Shown piece by piece: positions 23,946 to 34,300 of a DNA stretch of 64,000 nucleotides; the first letter of the stretch is position 1; each line of letters begins with the position of its first letter. This DNA is from Protula sp. h YS-2021 (taxonomy: Eukaryota; Annelida; Polychaeta; Sabellida; Serpulidae). The translations under genes and the position numbers were made by a program. The notes beneath the pieces are model-generated. The model saw only the letters and a list, made by a program, of their open reading frames with translations. It made no database searches and was not told where the DNA came from. The DNA is taken from NCBI GenBank assembly GCA_949752745.1, contig OX457027.1, positions 74,778,700-74,842,699 on the forward strand, read 5' to 3'.

Positions 23946-24659
23946 CTATTTTTCTTCATCTGCTTCACTCTGTTCACTGGCATCCATATCACTTTCTTCG
24001 TCACTGCTTTCATCTTCCTCCTCCTCATCTAGAAGCTCTTCAAAGAATGCATCGTTTCTTCTTATAGCCGCCTTTAGTGCCTTTGAATACTCGTAATGTT
24101 TTTCATCAACAAAGTAATTGAAGTCTTCTAAAATGGTTTCATAATGTTCGTTTTGTTGTAGACGTTGGGCATATTTGAATAGTCTCATAAACAGTTGTTT
24201 AAGTCGACGCTTATAAATGGGTCGAAAGTCATCACTTGCTATTTCACGCGCATCTTCAAGCCCTTGTTCTTCATATTCTGAAACCTTTTCTTGAAATTTC
24301 TTATCATATTCATCGTAGACTTCTTGAACCATATCACACCAAACAGAGTCTGTTTCTGACTCACTTTCAGAGCTGCCGTCATCATCACCCTCAACACAAT
24401 GTTCCATATGTTTGAACAAAGCTTCTTGACTGTTGTATAATGCACCACATTCTGTACAAGCATGTGCATTCTTTTCAGTCATGTTGACGCTTTGACTTTC
24501 CATAGAAGACTCATCTAAAGTTTCAGTGATAGGTGGTTTTACAGGGTTTTCCACATCTATCTCCAATTCTTCTTCTTCTGAAGTGTGAGCATTCTTTAAG
24601 TGCCTTTTAAGACTTTGTGGCCAATTGTAAGATTTCAAACAAATGTTGCATTTATACAT
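23946..24659 (-). CDS. C2H2 zinc-finger protein, 237 aa (left-arm copy)
   Basis: Intronless frame, identical in protein to the right-arm copy. Residues 4-25 form a classical finger (C4-x2-C7-x12-H20-x4-H25). Residues 68-88 form a second, irregular one (C68-x2-C71-x12-H84-x2-H87, or C88 as last ligand). Residues 89-103 are acidic; 105-207 look all-helical, rich in Tyr, Glu and Lys (VYDEYDKKFQEKV, FRPIYKRRLKQLFMRLFKYA); 208-237 is a Glu/Asp/Ser tail. It may bind nucleic acid or protein in the nucleus. I do not recognise the helical part. The start is chosen because a TATA box lies 54 bp upstream and the first finger begins at residue 4. AATAAA motifs follow the stop on the minus strand. Compact design, TATA and no intron resemble mobile-element or virus-like cargo more than a host gene. 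Confidence 0.85.
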   Translation of the reverse strand: MYKCNICLKSYNWPQSLKRHLKNAHTSEEEELEIDVENPVKPPITETLDESSMESQSVNMTEKNAHACTECGALYNSQEALFKHMEHCVEGDDDGSSESESETDSVWCDMVQEVYDEYDKKFQEKVSEYEEQGLEDAREIASDDFRPIYKRRLKQLFMRLFKYAQRLQQNEHYETILEDFNYFVDEKHYEYSKALKAAIRRNDAFFEELLDEEEEDESSDEESDMDASEQSEADEEK

Positions 24660-24712
24660 CCTTTCGGTTCAACATGCACTTTTCAAATGATGAAAAAGCC
24701 TTTAAACGTAGC

Positions 24713-24720
24713 CTTATATA
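24713..24720 (-). promoter_or_regulatory. TATA box of the left zinc-finger copy
   Basis: TATATAAG on the minus strand, 54 bp before the ATG at 24659. It is the mirror of 25232-25239. Confidence 0.65.
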
Positions 24721-24815
24721 CAACTTGTTGAACAACATGTTGAACATGTTCAACATGTTGTTGAACATGTTGTTGAACATGTTGTTGAACATGTTGTTGA
24801 ACATGCTGTCTATGC
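24721..24815. repeat. GAACATGTT array upstream of the left promoter
   Basis: Twelve-base AACATGTTGTTG units: about four here against six in the right arm, the main length difference between the arms near the centre. It directly abuts the TATA box. Confidence 0.85.
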
Positions 24816-24889
24816 CTAGGGGAGTTTAACGTCATGACGTCATAATGACGTCATTGGAACAGGCGCATGCTTTATCAAAAACTGACTCA

Positions 24890-25038
24890 AAATATGGTGT
24901 GTAACTCGTCAAAAATGCCAAACTTGTAAAAATTGCTGATTTTAACGAGTTACACACCATATTTTGATTACATCTAAGTAGCATAAAAGGAAGAGTGAGA
25001 CATGCATTTCATCCATATCAAACAGCAATAAATTCTGC
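24890..25038. other. Central spacer of the palindrome
   Basis: 149 bp not shared between arms. It starts inside a perfect 22-bp inverted repeat (24888-24909 and 24945-24966, CAAAATATGGTGTGTAACTC...) with a 35-bp loop. The rest is AT-rich. It lies midway between the two divergent promoters. Confidence 0.8.
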
Positions 25039-25126
25039 TGAGTCAGTTTTTGATAAAGCATGCGCCTGTTCCAATGACGTCATTATGACGTCATGACGTT
25101 AAACTCACCTAGGCATAGACAGCATG

Positions 25127-25230
25127 TTCAACAACATGTTCAACAACATGTTCAACAACATGTTCAACAACATGTTCAACAACATGTTCAACAACATGTT
25201 GAACATGTTCAACATGTTGTTCAACAAGTT
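25127..25230. repeat. GAACATGTT array upstream of the right promoter
   Basis: Six AACATGTTCAAC units followed by AACATGTTGAACATGTTC. GAACATGTTC fits the p53-family half-site RRRCWWGYYY exactly. The array ends two bases before the TATA box. Confidence 0.85.
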
Positions 25231-25231
25231 G

Positions 25232-25239
25232 TATATAAG
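25232..25239 (+). promoter_or_regulatory. TATA box of the right zinc-finger copy
   Basis: TATATAAG at 54 bp before the ATG at 25293, a suitable distance for a short 5' leader starting about 25 bp before the ATG. Confidence 0.65.
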
Positions 25240-25292
25240 GCTACGTTTAAAGGCTTTTTCATCATTTGAAAAGTGCATGTTGAACCGAAAGG

Positions 25293-26006
25293 ATGTATAA
25301 ATGCAACATTTGTTTGAAATCTTACAATTGGCCACAAAGTCTTAAAAGGCACTTAAAGAATGCTCACACTTCAGAAGAAGAAGAATTGGAGATAGATGTG
25401 GAAAACCCTGTAAAACCACCTATCACTGAAACTTTAGATGAGTCTTCTATGGAAAGTCAAAGCGTCAACATGACTGAAAAGAATGCACATGCTTGTACAG
25501 AATGTGGTGCATTATACAACAGTCAAGAAGCTTTGTTCAAACATATGGAACATTGTGTTGAGGGTGATGATGACGGCAGCTCTGAAAGTGAGTCAGAAAC
25601 AGACTCTGTTTGGTGTGATATGGTTCAAGAAGTCTACGATGAATATGATAAGAAATTTCAAGAAAAGGTTTCAGAATATGAAGAACAAGGGCTTGAAGAT
25701 GCGCGTGAAATAGCAAGTGATGACTTTCGACCCATTTATAAGCGTCGACTTAAACAACTGTTTATGAGACTATTCAAATATGCCCAACGTCTACAACAAA
25801 ACGAACATTATGAAACCATTTTAGAAGACTTCAATTACTTTGTTGATGAAAAACATTACGAGTATTCAAAGGCACTAAAGGCGGCTATAAGAAGAAACGA
25901 TGCATTCTTTGAAGAGCTTCTAGATGAGGAGGAGGAAGATGAAAGCAGTGACGAAGAAAGTGATATGGATGCCAGTGAACAGAGTGAAGCAGATGAAGAA
26001 AAATAG
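25293..26006 (+). CDS. C2H2 zinc-finger protein, 237 aa (right-arm copy)
   Basis: Same 237-residue product as the left copy with no amino-acid difference: finger 1 at residues 4-25, irregular finger 2 at 68-88, acidic linker, ~100-residue helical region with many aromatic and basic positions, and a 30-residue acidic C-terminus. It is transcribed away from the centre of the palindrome, 634 bp from the start of its twin. Signals are complete: TATA at 25232, two AATAAA motifs after the stop. Sameness of the two copies while nearby repeats vary points to recent duplication, conversion between arms, or selection. No homologue could be named from memory with confidence. Confidence 0.85.
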   Translation: MYKCNICLKSYNWPQSLKRHLKNAHTSEEEELEIDVENPVKPPITETLDESSMESQSVNMTEKNAHACTECGALYNSQEALFKHMEHCVEGDDDGSSESESETDSVWCDMVQEVYDEYDKKFQEKVSEYEEQGLEDAREIASDDFRPIYKRRLKQLFMRLFKYAQRLQQNEHYETILEDFNYFVDEKHYEYSKALKAAIRRNDAFFEELLDEEEEDESSDEESDMDASEQSEADEEK

Positions 26007-26027
26007 ACTTATTTGACTAAACATTAT

Positions 26028-26052
26028 AATAAAGACTTTGTAAATCAATAAA
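26028..26052 (+). terminator. PolyA signals of the right zinc-finger gene
   Basis: AATAAA at 26028-26033 and again at 26047-26052, 22 and 41 bp after the stop. The mirror motifs serve the left copy near 23900-23924. Confidence 0.6.
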
Positions 26053-26159
26053 TGCTATAATATTGTTATAGATTTAAGCTGTATGTATTTAAGTGTATTT
26101 AAGTGTATTTAAATGTATTAATAAACCTATTCAACATATGTCTCGTTTTTTCTTTGCTT

Positions 26160-26400
26160 GAACTACAACTTGTTGAACAACTTGTTAAACAGCATGTTGT
26201 TGAACAAGTTGAACATGTTCAACATGTTCAACAACATGTTAAACAAGTTGAACATGTTCAACATGTTGAACATGTTGAACATGTTGAACATGTTTAACAT
26301 GTTGTTGAACATGTTGAACATGTTCAACAATATGTTCAACATGTTCAACAACATGTTGAACATGTTGAACAATTGTTGTACAGTTGCTAAACAACTTGTT
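26160..26400. repeat. GTTCAACAT array, right arm
   Basis: Counterpart of 23590-23790 with additional ACATGTTCAACA units. Confidence 0.9.
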
Positions 26401-27362
26401 GAATAATAGTTTGACGTAAAACTTATTCAAACACATGTTTGAATGGTGGGCGCGCGCCATTCCAACAACCCACCTATGCACAAACTACTGTAGACTAAGA
26501 CATCAAACTGAATCCAACGGTGAAATTTTTATGCAAATCCGTCAACTATAGCGGAAGTTATCCCACTTTTTACAAAATTAAAAATTGTGGTAAATATGCA
26601 CACAGCCAACTGCACAAATAGCCTATAACCACTTAATGTTAAAACTAGATATAAAACTGAATCAAACAGTGAAAGTTTCATGCAAATCCGTCAATCATAA
26701 CAAAAGTTATTCCACTTTTAACTTATCATTTTAAGGTGAATTCATGATACATACAACCAGCTACGCAACCAGTCCATGACTATGTGAAAACTAGATATAA
26801 AACTGAATCAAACAGTGAAATTTTCAGACAAATCGGTTAAGTATAACACTTAGGGTGACACTGCAACTCCAAGCAGCTAGACACTGCTGCCTCAGAAAAA
26901 CAATAAAGTCAGACACCGCTGTCTACGTTGTTTATGACGAAGTCTGATTACGCAGTCTGATTACGCTGGCTATAGATGACGCAGTCTGATTACACTGATG
27001 ACGAAATGCTGCTGCTGATGATTGCAGATTGTAGGACGCCATTTTTTCTCTAAGTAAACACTGCATTTCAAACAAAAAAAAACAAACAAACAAATAATGG
27101 AGTATAAAGAGCAACATAAGCAAAACATTTTATCATGGTGTTGGTATGTATGCATGAGAGTGTGGAGGGAAAAAGTTACCATTAGAAGGTTCAAATACCT
27201 ATGTGACTTATGAAATGAAACGCTCAGTCGTGGTGTGTGTGTGTGTGTGTGTGTGTGGAGAGAGAGTGTGGGGGAAAAAGTTGCCATCAGAAGGTTGAAA
27301 TACCTATGTGGCTTATGAAATGCTCAGTCGTGGTGTGTGTGGAGAGAGTGTGGGGGAAAAAA

Positions 27363-27975
27363 GTTTGTTTACTAAGTTTGTTTACAAAGTTTCAATGAGT
27401 TTCAATTATGCAAATAACCAAAGTTTGTTTACAAATTTTGTTTACAAATTTTGTTTATAAAGTTTGTTTACAAATTGTGTTTACAAAGTTTGTTTACAAA
27501 GTTTGTTTAAAAGTTTTAATGAGTTTTAATTATGCAAATAACCAAAGTTTGTTACAAATTTTGTTTACAAATTTTGTTTACAAAGTTTGTTTACAAAGTT
27601 TGTTTACAAATTGTGTTTACAAAGTTTGTTTACAAAGTTTGTTTACAAAGTTTCAATGAGTTTCAATTATGTAAATAACCAAAGTTTGTTTACAAATTTT
27701 GTTTACAAAGTTTGTTTACAAAGTTTGTTTACAAAGTTTGTCTACAAAGTTTGTTTACAAAGTTTGTTTACAAAGTTTGTCTACAAAGTTTCAATGAGTT
27801 CCAATTATGTAAATAACCTAAGTTTGTTTACAAATTTTGTTTACAAAGTTCGTTTACAAAGTTTGTTTACAAAGTTTGTTTACAAATTTTGTTTATAAAG
27901 TTTGTTTACAAAGTTTGTTTACACAGTTTGTTTACACAGTCTGTTTACAAAGTTCACTTTTGTTTACAAAGTTTC
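27363..27975. repeat. GTTTACAAA array, right arm
   Basis: Inverse of the forkhead-like array at 22010-22625; same block-and-spacer plan. Confidence 0.9.
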
Positions 27976-28001
27976 AATTCGTTACTATGACCACGCCTAT
28001 G

Positions 28002-28375
28002 ACGTCACTTCCGGTCCAGACAGTATGATAGACAGAAAGTGGGCGGAGCTTCATTGTCTTCATTGATTTCATTGGCTTTTCATTGGTCACGTGACTGATG
28101 ATGTCATTATCACCATGGTTACGCCTATGACGTCACTTCCGGTCCAGACAGTATGACGGCACTTCCAGACAGTATGACCTCATTATGACCTCATTATGAC
28201 CTCATTATGACCTCATGGATGGCCGCGCCTATCCTAACGCTTATCATGACATCACTTCCGCTCCAGACAACACTTCCGCTCCAGACAACACTTCCGGTCC
28301 AGACAACACTTCCGGTCCAGACAACACTTCCGGTCCAGACATGATGACGTCACTTCCAGACAGTATGACGTCATC
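28002..28375. promoter_or_regulatory. ETS and CRE motif array, right arm
   Basis: Mirror of 21613-21986: TGACGTCACTTCCGG composites near 28000 and 28128, CACTTCCGGTCCAGACAA tandem copies, and terminal CREs. Confidence 0.5.
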
Positions 28376-28407
28376 AAGTGACCCAGAAACGGTGTTTTCC
28401 TACTACT

Positions 28408-28413
28408 TATATT
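28408..28413. repeat. Target-site duplication TATATT, right
   Basis: Direct repeat of 21573-21578, immediately outside the last base (T of CCTACTACT). Confidence 0.65.
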
Positions 28414-28419
28414 AGCAAA

Positions 28420-28605
28420 CATCACAGCTTGAATTCCGTTTATAAGCCGTGTACATCTGCTTGGTTATGTTGGCTCAACGGCTTTATTGATTGAACGGAC
28501 TAGTACTTTTTCTCTATGTAGGCAGAGCTCGCGTAACGCCCATGTTCTGTGCTGTTTTGCTCAACCGTTACTTTGCTTTTAAATGCGCTGTATTTAACAC
28601 TTGTA
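28420..28605 (+). repeat. R2 dispersed repeat, partial
   Basis: Shares GGCTCAACGGCTTTATTGAT, GAACGGACT and TGCTGTTTTGCTCAACCGTTAC with 29440-29620. It abuts R1 copy 2 and shows no coding potential. Confidence 0.6.
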
Positions 28606-28609
28606 ATTG

Positions 28610-29132
28610 TTAACTCTTGACAAGCCTTTGGCTTGCAAGGGTTATATGAATTTGTGCGAGCAAAATTCGTCCTTTTTTTCTTCTTGACAGTTTTTCCGAT
28701 TTTTTTGTGTCTTCTTCTCTGACACTATGGGTCCTACGACCATGAAACTTGGGACTTATGAAGAGCTTAATATGAACATGAGCATGCCACTTTTTATTTT
28801 CGTCTTTGATTCCATTTTCTTTGTTAAAACGCCACGTGAAAAGAGTGTATTTTTGGCAAGTAAATGCGTAGCATTTAACGACAGCACATAATACACATTT
28901 GCTCATTGAGCTTTGTGCGAGCTCTCACTGCGTAAATAGACAACAAGGCGTATGCCTGATCAGTCAATAAAACTTTAAGTCAACAACAACCAAACACTAC
29001 TCGGCTTATAAGACGTATTCAAGCTGTGTCGTTTGCAATATTATTCAAGAAATAACCCACTGAAGGAAGTATTTTTGCATTTTAATTTTTTTCAAGTGTT
29101 TAACATTTCGCTAGCGGAATGAGCTTCTAGTT
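28610..29132 (+). mobile_element. R1 non-autonomous repeat, copy 2
   Basis: Begins TTAACTCTTGACAAGCCTTT, ends with TCAAGTGTTTAACA, a hairpin ATTTCGCTAGCGGAAT and GAGCTTCTAG. It is the reverse orientation of copy 1 and clearly alignable along its length. Confidence 0.7.
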
Positions 29133-29880
29133 TTTATTCTGAAATCAGCTGTGTTCGCATGGTGTTTTAAGCACGAAAACGTAGACGAAAAAAAAAATAG
29201 GCGGGATGCACACCCCCAGATCAAGTTCAGCAGAAGTACGAAGTTTTGTGGTCCTAGGACCTATAGTGTCAGAGAAGAAAATGAATTTTTACTGTCAAGA
29301 AAAAAACTAGAGCTGTCTTTGGCAAGCGAAATCTTCAACACTTGACAATCATCAAAAGTTAAAAATATTTCTTTGAACGGCTTATTATTTCTTGAATAAC
29401 ATGAAGTTTTTCTTACAAGCGGCATAGTCTGTAATACAACTAAGTACAGAGCTTAAGGCGCAGCACGTATGTGGCTTATAAGGTTCATGTGCTTGATTAT
29501 GTTGGCTCAACGGCTTTATTGATTGAACGGACTTTTTCTTTTTGCAGGCAGAGCTTGCATAACTCTCATTTGCTGTGCTGTTTTGCTCAACCGTTACTTC
29601 GCTTTTTATTTATTTATTCTAAAATCAGCTGTATTCGTGTGGCGTTTTAAGCATGAAAACGAAATCGTAGACGAAAGAAAAGCGGGATGCACACCCTCAG
29701 ATCAAGTTCTACATACGTACAAAGTTTTGTGGTCCTAGGGCCTGTAGTGTCAGAGAAGAAGCGGAGACAAGAAAATGAATTTTACTGTCAAGAAGAAAAA
29801 AAAGCACCAACGGCTGCCCGCACAAATTCATATGAGCCTTGACCAAGTCAAAGACTTGTCAAGCGTTAATAAAATAATAA
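29133..29880 (+). repeat. Tandem R2-like repeats
   Basis: Two related units (29145-29345 and 29440-29880) share AAATCAGCTGTRTTCG, GCGTTTTAAGCAYGAAAACG, GCGGGATGCACACC, and AGTGTCAGAGAAGAA, ending near CTTGTCAAGCGTTAA. Non-coding. Confidence 0.6.
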
Positions 29881-30533
29881 TGAAAAAAGATTAAACTAAG
29901 TTTTGTAAAACATACGTTTTTATTTGTCAAATAAAATAACATATCTGAAATGACAAAATAAATCACGAAATCATTCATAAGTTAGACATTAGAGCGCTCC
30001 CGTATCATGACGAGGTTACTGCAGTAACCAGATCACAATGTACATGCTAAATGCTGAACTGTGTCACAGTGCATGAGCTTTTATAGGCCAGTCTCACGGT
30101 TCCCAAAGCTCACCAAACCTAGCCTGAAACCTCTTTATTATACAAGGTCTGTTTAACATATGAAAGTTATTGTAATTTTTAATTTTTCGAAAAGGGAATT
30201 AAGTTTGCTTGAGTGATTCAAATACTAATCAGTCTTATGATTATGTTTTTCAACATAAAATGTCAAACTTCACCACAGTTCTTTGATTGTGCCAACATGG
30301 GACGCGATTTGTTCGATTCTGCCAAAATCTGTTACCAGACTCCTAACTTCCGGCAGATACTTCTCGACTTCCAATAAACTGTTTTTAAGATTTCAAGAGA
30401 GATGTTTTACATGAAGAAATTCCTCTTCTTTACATTACCAAATGCAATTAAAATCAAGTGTACAAAGTGTACAGGACATGCTCAGCACACCGTAATATGA
30501 AACTGCCGTCCGTAATATGAAACTGCCAACCAA

Positions 30534-30733
30534 NNNNNNNNNNNNNNNNNNNNNNNNNNNNNNNNNNNNNNNNNNNNNNNNNNNNNNNNNNNNNNNNNNN
30601 NNNNNNNNNNNNNNNNNNNNNNNNNNNNNNNNNNNNNNNNNNNNNNNNNNNNNNNNNNNNNNNNNNNNNNNNNNNNNNNNNNNNNNNNNNNNNNNNNNNN
30701 NNNNNNNNNNNNNNNNNNNNNNNNNNNNNNNNN
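30534..30733. other. Assembly gap (200 N)
   Basis: A round 200-N run. It is entered through a tandem duplication of CGTAATATGAAACTGCC (30490-30530), so an unresolved tandem array probably caused the break. Confidence 0.98.
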
Positions 30734-31301
30734 TCTTCAGCTAGTTTTCTCAGAAATTATTGAGTAAAATTTTTACCTCCCGACACATAAAGCCGCGTGT
30801 AATAGCGACATAGGGTATTTTTAGGTTTTCCAATTTTCATACTTTTGTGAAAATACAAATAGCCTGTTTTTATAACAGCTCTACTACATTCTCTTTTCTA
30901 CGTACAAAACAACAATTGAGTAGCTTGAACAGTTACGGCTACATGGAGCCGACAAGCAGCCATTGTACAAATCAATACGGTGAAATTTTAACGGTCTTTC
31001 CTTTTTCCCATTTTTGTTACGATATAATCTTTATATGTGCAAGGCAGCAATTGAATATCTTCAGTGGTTACGGAGATAAAGCGCCGACAAAAAAGTGTCG
31101 ACGGACGGACAGACGGACGGACCCGAATCCTAGCCCCCCGCTTCGCGCTACGCACGGCGGGGGAGTAAAAAAACTAAGAAAAGTTAAAATGGAAACGCTG
31201 TGCCGCACTTAGCCTTTCTTTTTTGGACACAACTTCACCACTTTGCCATACTTGTATCATAATTAGATGGCTTATTTGACATCAATTTTTTTATAGGACG
31301 G
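30734..31301. other. Gene-free stretch downstream of NOL8
   Basis: Contains a repeat ending in GACGGACGGACAGACGGACG (31099-31121) and likely the NOL8 3' UTR. No clear polyA signal was picked. Confidence 0.4.
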
Positions 31302-34300
31302 TCATATTTTTTTTACCTCCAGCAGTTCCGGACGTTTTTCTTCCCATTTTCTGACTGCTTCCTCTTTGTCTATGGCGAAGAACTCGACTCCTTCTGCACA
31401 AACAAATAAACCCCCGACAGACGTTAAGGAATACACGCAGAAAATTCTATAACCCATTCCACACTGCTTTGTCCGCTTTAAATGAACTTCACATTGATTG
31501 CACCCTCCCCTCTCCCATCCGTCTTTTCGAAATTCTTCCCAGACACAATGAAGTTCACAATGATTCCACCTCCCCCCCCCCCCCCCCCCTCAACCGTCCT
31601 TTCAAAATTCTTCCCAGACTCTACATATATTCAATTTCATCTATTTCTCTTCTATTTTCTTTTTAATTTTTTTTTCTGAAATGCACCTGTGATACTTTGC
31701 TTTTTTTGAGGACATGTTTAGCAGCCTGGGCTTACGGAAATGAAAAAAAAAAAAAACACCTGCCTTTAAGCCTTGGGTCATCAGCAGTCATGAAGAATTT
31801 ATCGAAGCCAGACGCAAACAAAGGCGTCTTACTCTCGTCCGCCACCTGCTCGCTGTCACTACAAGACCCAAATGTTACCGTTCTTACGTTACACTGTTTG
31901 GAAACCCTCACCCCTGAGCGGCGGGGCTCTGGGCTCAGGGTTTTACTTCTCTTAGGCTGGACCCCGGCTTGGTTATGTTATGCATAACCGTTTCACTGCG
32001 ATAATCTCACTTTTCTGATCCAATGAATTCACTTTAACAACAATTCGGGTAACAACACAATCATAAATTTGCTCTTTTTTAAATGACTACTACACTGCAT
32101 TATTAAATGGGTTTAACGAGCACATTATAACACGACACTGGATCTTCAGTGAAAGTGTACATTGCAATAAGCCTTGCACACCTTCTCCTTAAAAAAAAAA
32201 ACCGTCACGGCCAAATTGTTTCGAATGTAATGTGCGTTGATGGGAACCAAATCACTGTGGTTGTTTCGAAAAAAAATACCACAGCAATCGCATTTTTCAA
32301 AACATATATTAGTTAAAATCTCACGTGATTAAAAATAAAACAGTTTTTGGTTGTCATTCCCAATAAATGCTAAGTTTATAGACATTTATTCTATAATTTC
32401 TCCCTCCCTAACCTGACCAGTTTGCAGTCAAAACGCAGCATTTTTTGCGCATGATATTCAGAATACCTAAAGTGTTATTTAGTCTATTAGCAAAAACGAA
32501 CCTTATTCCGCTGTCGTCTGAATTTTGTTTGATAGCAGACGACCTTTGTTTATTGTCGTCGTCAGTAGATGAGTCATAAGTCTCGCTCTGTTGCCATGGA
32601 AACACCGGATTTGTTTTCTTCACTGTTTCAGCTAATCCATCTTTTTGAATAATAAAAAAGATAAGTCTAAATGCATTTAATTAATGAGTTTAAAATCTTA
32701 ATATTAGGCAGTTCTCATTCATTTCAATTTCATGACTGTTATCTTGAAAAGAAGACTTTAGTTGGGACCACTTGCCAGTCTCAGCACCATTGTCACTAAC
32801 GTCCTCATGATTTCACAAAACAAAAACAGCATGGTAAAATACTTGAACAAGAGCATAAAACCACCAGAGCCTTCACACAAAATTCAATTATTCAATAATA
32901 ACTCTTTTTTCTCTTTTTGTTTTACCATTTTGCGCAGGCTTCTTATCGGCACCGCCATCACCAAATAAGGAGAGGAGAGAGAACTTCTGCTCTTCCGTTT
33001 TCTCCACGGCCGCCTGCGATGACTTGAAGGCTTTGTCAAGCGAGCTGCTCACTTGATAATACTTGTCCTTGGACACTTCGGGGATTTCCGCCACTGGCTC
33101 GTCAACCACTGGACTCTTTTTCTTCTTTTTCCTGTGTCAAAAAATAAATGTCGAAGCTTGGGCAGCAAAAATAAATCACGCGAACAACACTGTTCAAGTA
33201 GACTTATACATTATATACTGAAGCACTAACCACCACAACGGGAAACCGAATCAACAGATAGATATGCGTCTTCGGCGTTGTAATAATTGAAATGTCTGGA
33301 AACCCTGGTTGATTACTTGACACTTAGATTTGGCATTTTTACACATAATTGTTTTATCTAATACCATATGTTTACGCACATACTTTTCAGTCTTGGGTGT
33401 TTGTTCCTCTGGAATTTCAAACTGCTTGTGGTCTTCACGGGTTGGATCATAGTGCAGCATCGTCATATCTCTGTAGACGAATCAGATTAGCGCACTCAGC
33501 AGCACATACATACAAGTGCATTACCAGTGCCGGTATTGAGCGAACACTTGACATGCACAAAGATTGAATATTCTCACACTCCACAGCGTGAATCCATCCC
33601 AGGTTACTGTTATAGCTCTCAGGAACAGGCCACTAGTGACGGGACTGTTTCCTCACACCATGGAGCATCAAGACGGGAACGACACCATTTAACACCATGG
33701 AGAACCGAGACGGGAAAGACATCATGTAACACCATGGAGAATAAAATGGGAAGGACATCACGTAGCACCATGGAGAATAAAATGGGAAGGACATCACGTA
33801 ACACCATGGAGAATAAAATGGGAAGGACATCACGTAACATCATGGAGAATAAAATGGGAAGGACATCACGTAGCACCATGGAGAATAAAATGGGAAGGAC
33901 ATCACGTAGCACCATGGAGAATAAAATGGGAAGGACATCACGTAACACCATGGAGAATAAAATGGGAAGGACATCACGTAACACCATGGAGAATAAAATG
34001 GGAAGGACATCACGTAGCACCACCGAGAATAAAATGGGAAGGACATCACGTAGCACCATGGAGAATAAAATGGGAAGGACATCACGTAGCACCATGGAGA
34101 ATAAAATGGGAAGGACATCACGTAGCACCATGGAGAATAAAATGGGAAGGACATCACGTAACACCATGGAGAATAAAATGGGAAGGACATCACGTAGCAC
34201 CATGGAGAATAAAATGGGAAGGACATCACGTAACACCATTGAGAATAAAATGGGAGGGACATCACGTAACACCATGGAGAATAAAATGGGAAGGACATCA

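Larger units (their letters stand above)
21579..24889 (+). repeat. Left arm of the palindrome (3311 bp)
   Basis: Inverted copy of 25039-28407. It contains, from the end inward: ETS/CRE array, TTTGTAAACAAAC array, (CA)n, an unexplained ~800-bp non-coding section, GTTCAACAT array, the zinc-finger gene (minus strand), a second GAACATGTTC array and paired CREs at 24835-24853. Confidence 0.9.
21579..28407. mobile_element. 6.8-kb palindromic element made of giant inverted repeats, with duplicated zinc-finger gene
   Basis: Left arm 21579-24889 and right arm 25039-28407 are inverted copies, near identical apart from tandem-repeat copy number and rare substitutions. The spacer 24890-25038 is unique. 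The ends are 5'-AGTAGTAGGAAAAC and ...GTTTTCCTACTACT-3', and both sides carry TATATT (21573-21578; 28408-28413) as a direct repeat, a 6-bp target-site duplication. Each arm contains one C2H2 zinc-finger gene plus ETS/CRE, forkhead-like and GAACATGTTC arrays. No transposase, integrase or polymerase is present. Six-base duplications with AG/CT termini are known from Polinton/Maverick elements; a non-autonomous relative, a foldback element or an unknown class are all possible. An assembly artefact is less likely given the duplication and the unequal repeat counts. Confidence 0.8.
25039..28407 (-). repeat. Right arm of the palindrome (3369 bp)
   Basis: Inverted copy of 21579-24889. Differences seen: two extra AACATGTTCAAC units near 25127-25200, extra GTTCAACA units near 26300-26380, shorter (GT)n near 27235, and scattered single-base changes (for example 25108 against 24817). 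Confidence 0.9.

Noticed and set aside
21579..28407. Palindrome as a pure assembly artefact
   Set aside because: Direct 6-bp repeats flank it, the centre is asymmetric and the arms differ in repeat counts; still worth read-level proof.
21579..28407. Calling the palindrome a definite Polinton/Maverick
   Set aside because: No protein-primed polymerase B, retroviral-type integrase, protease or capsid frame was seen; only the ends and duplication length agree.
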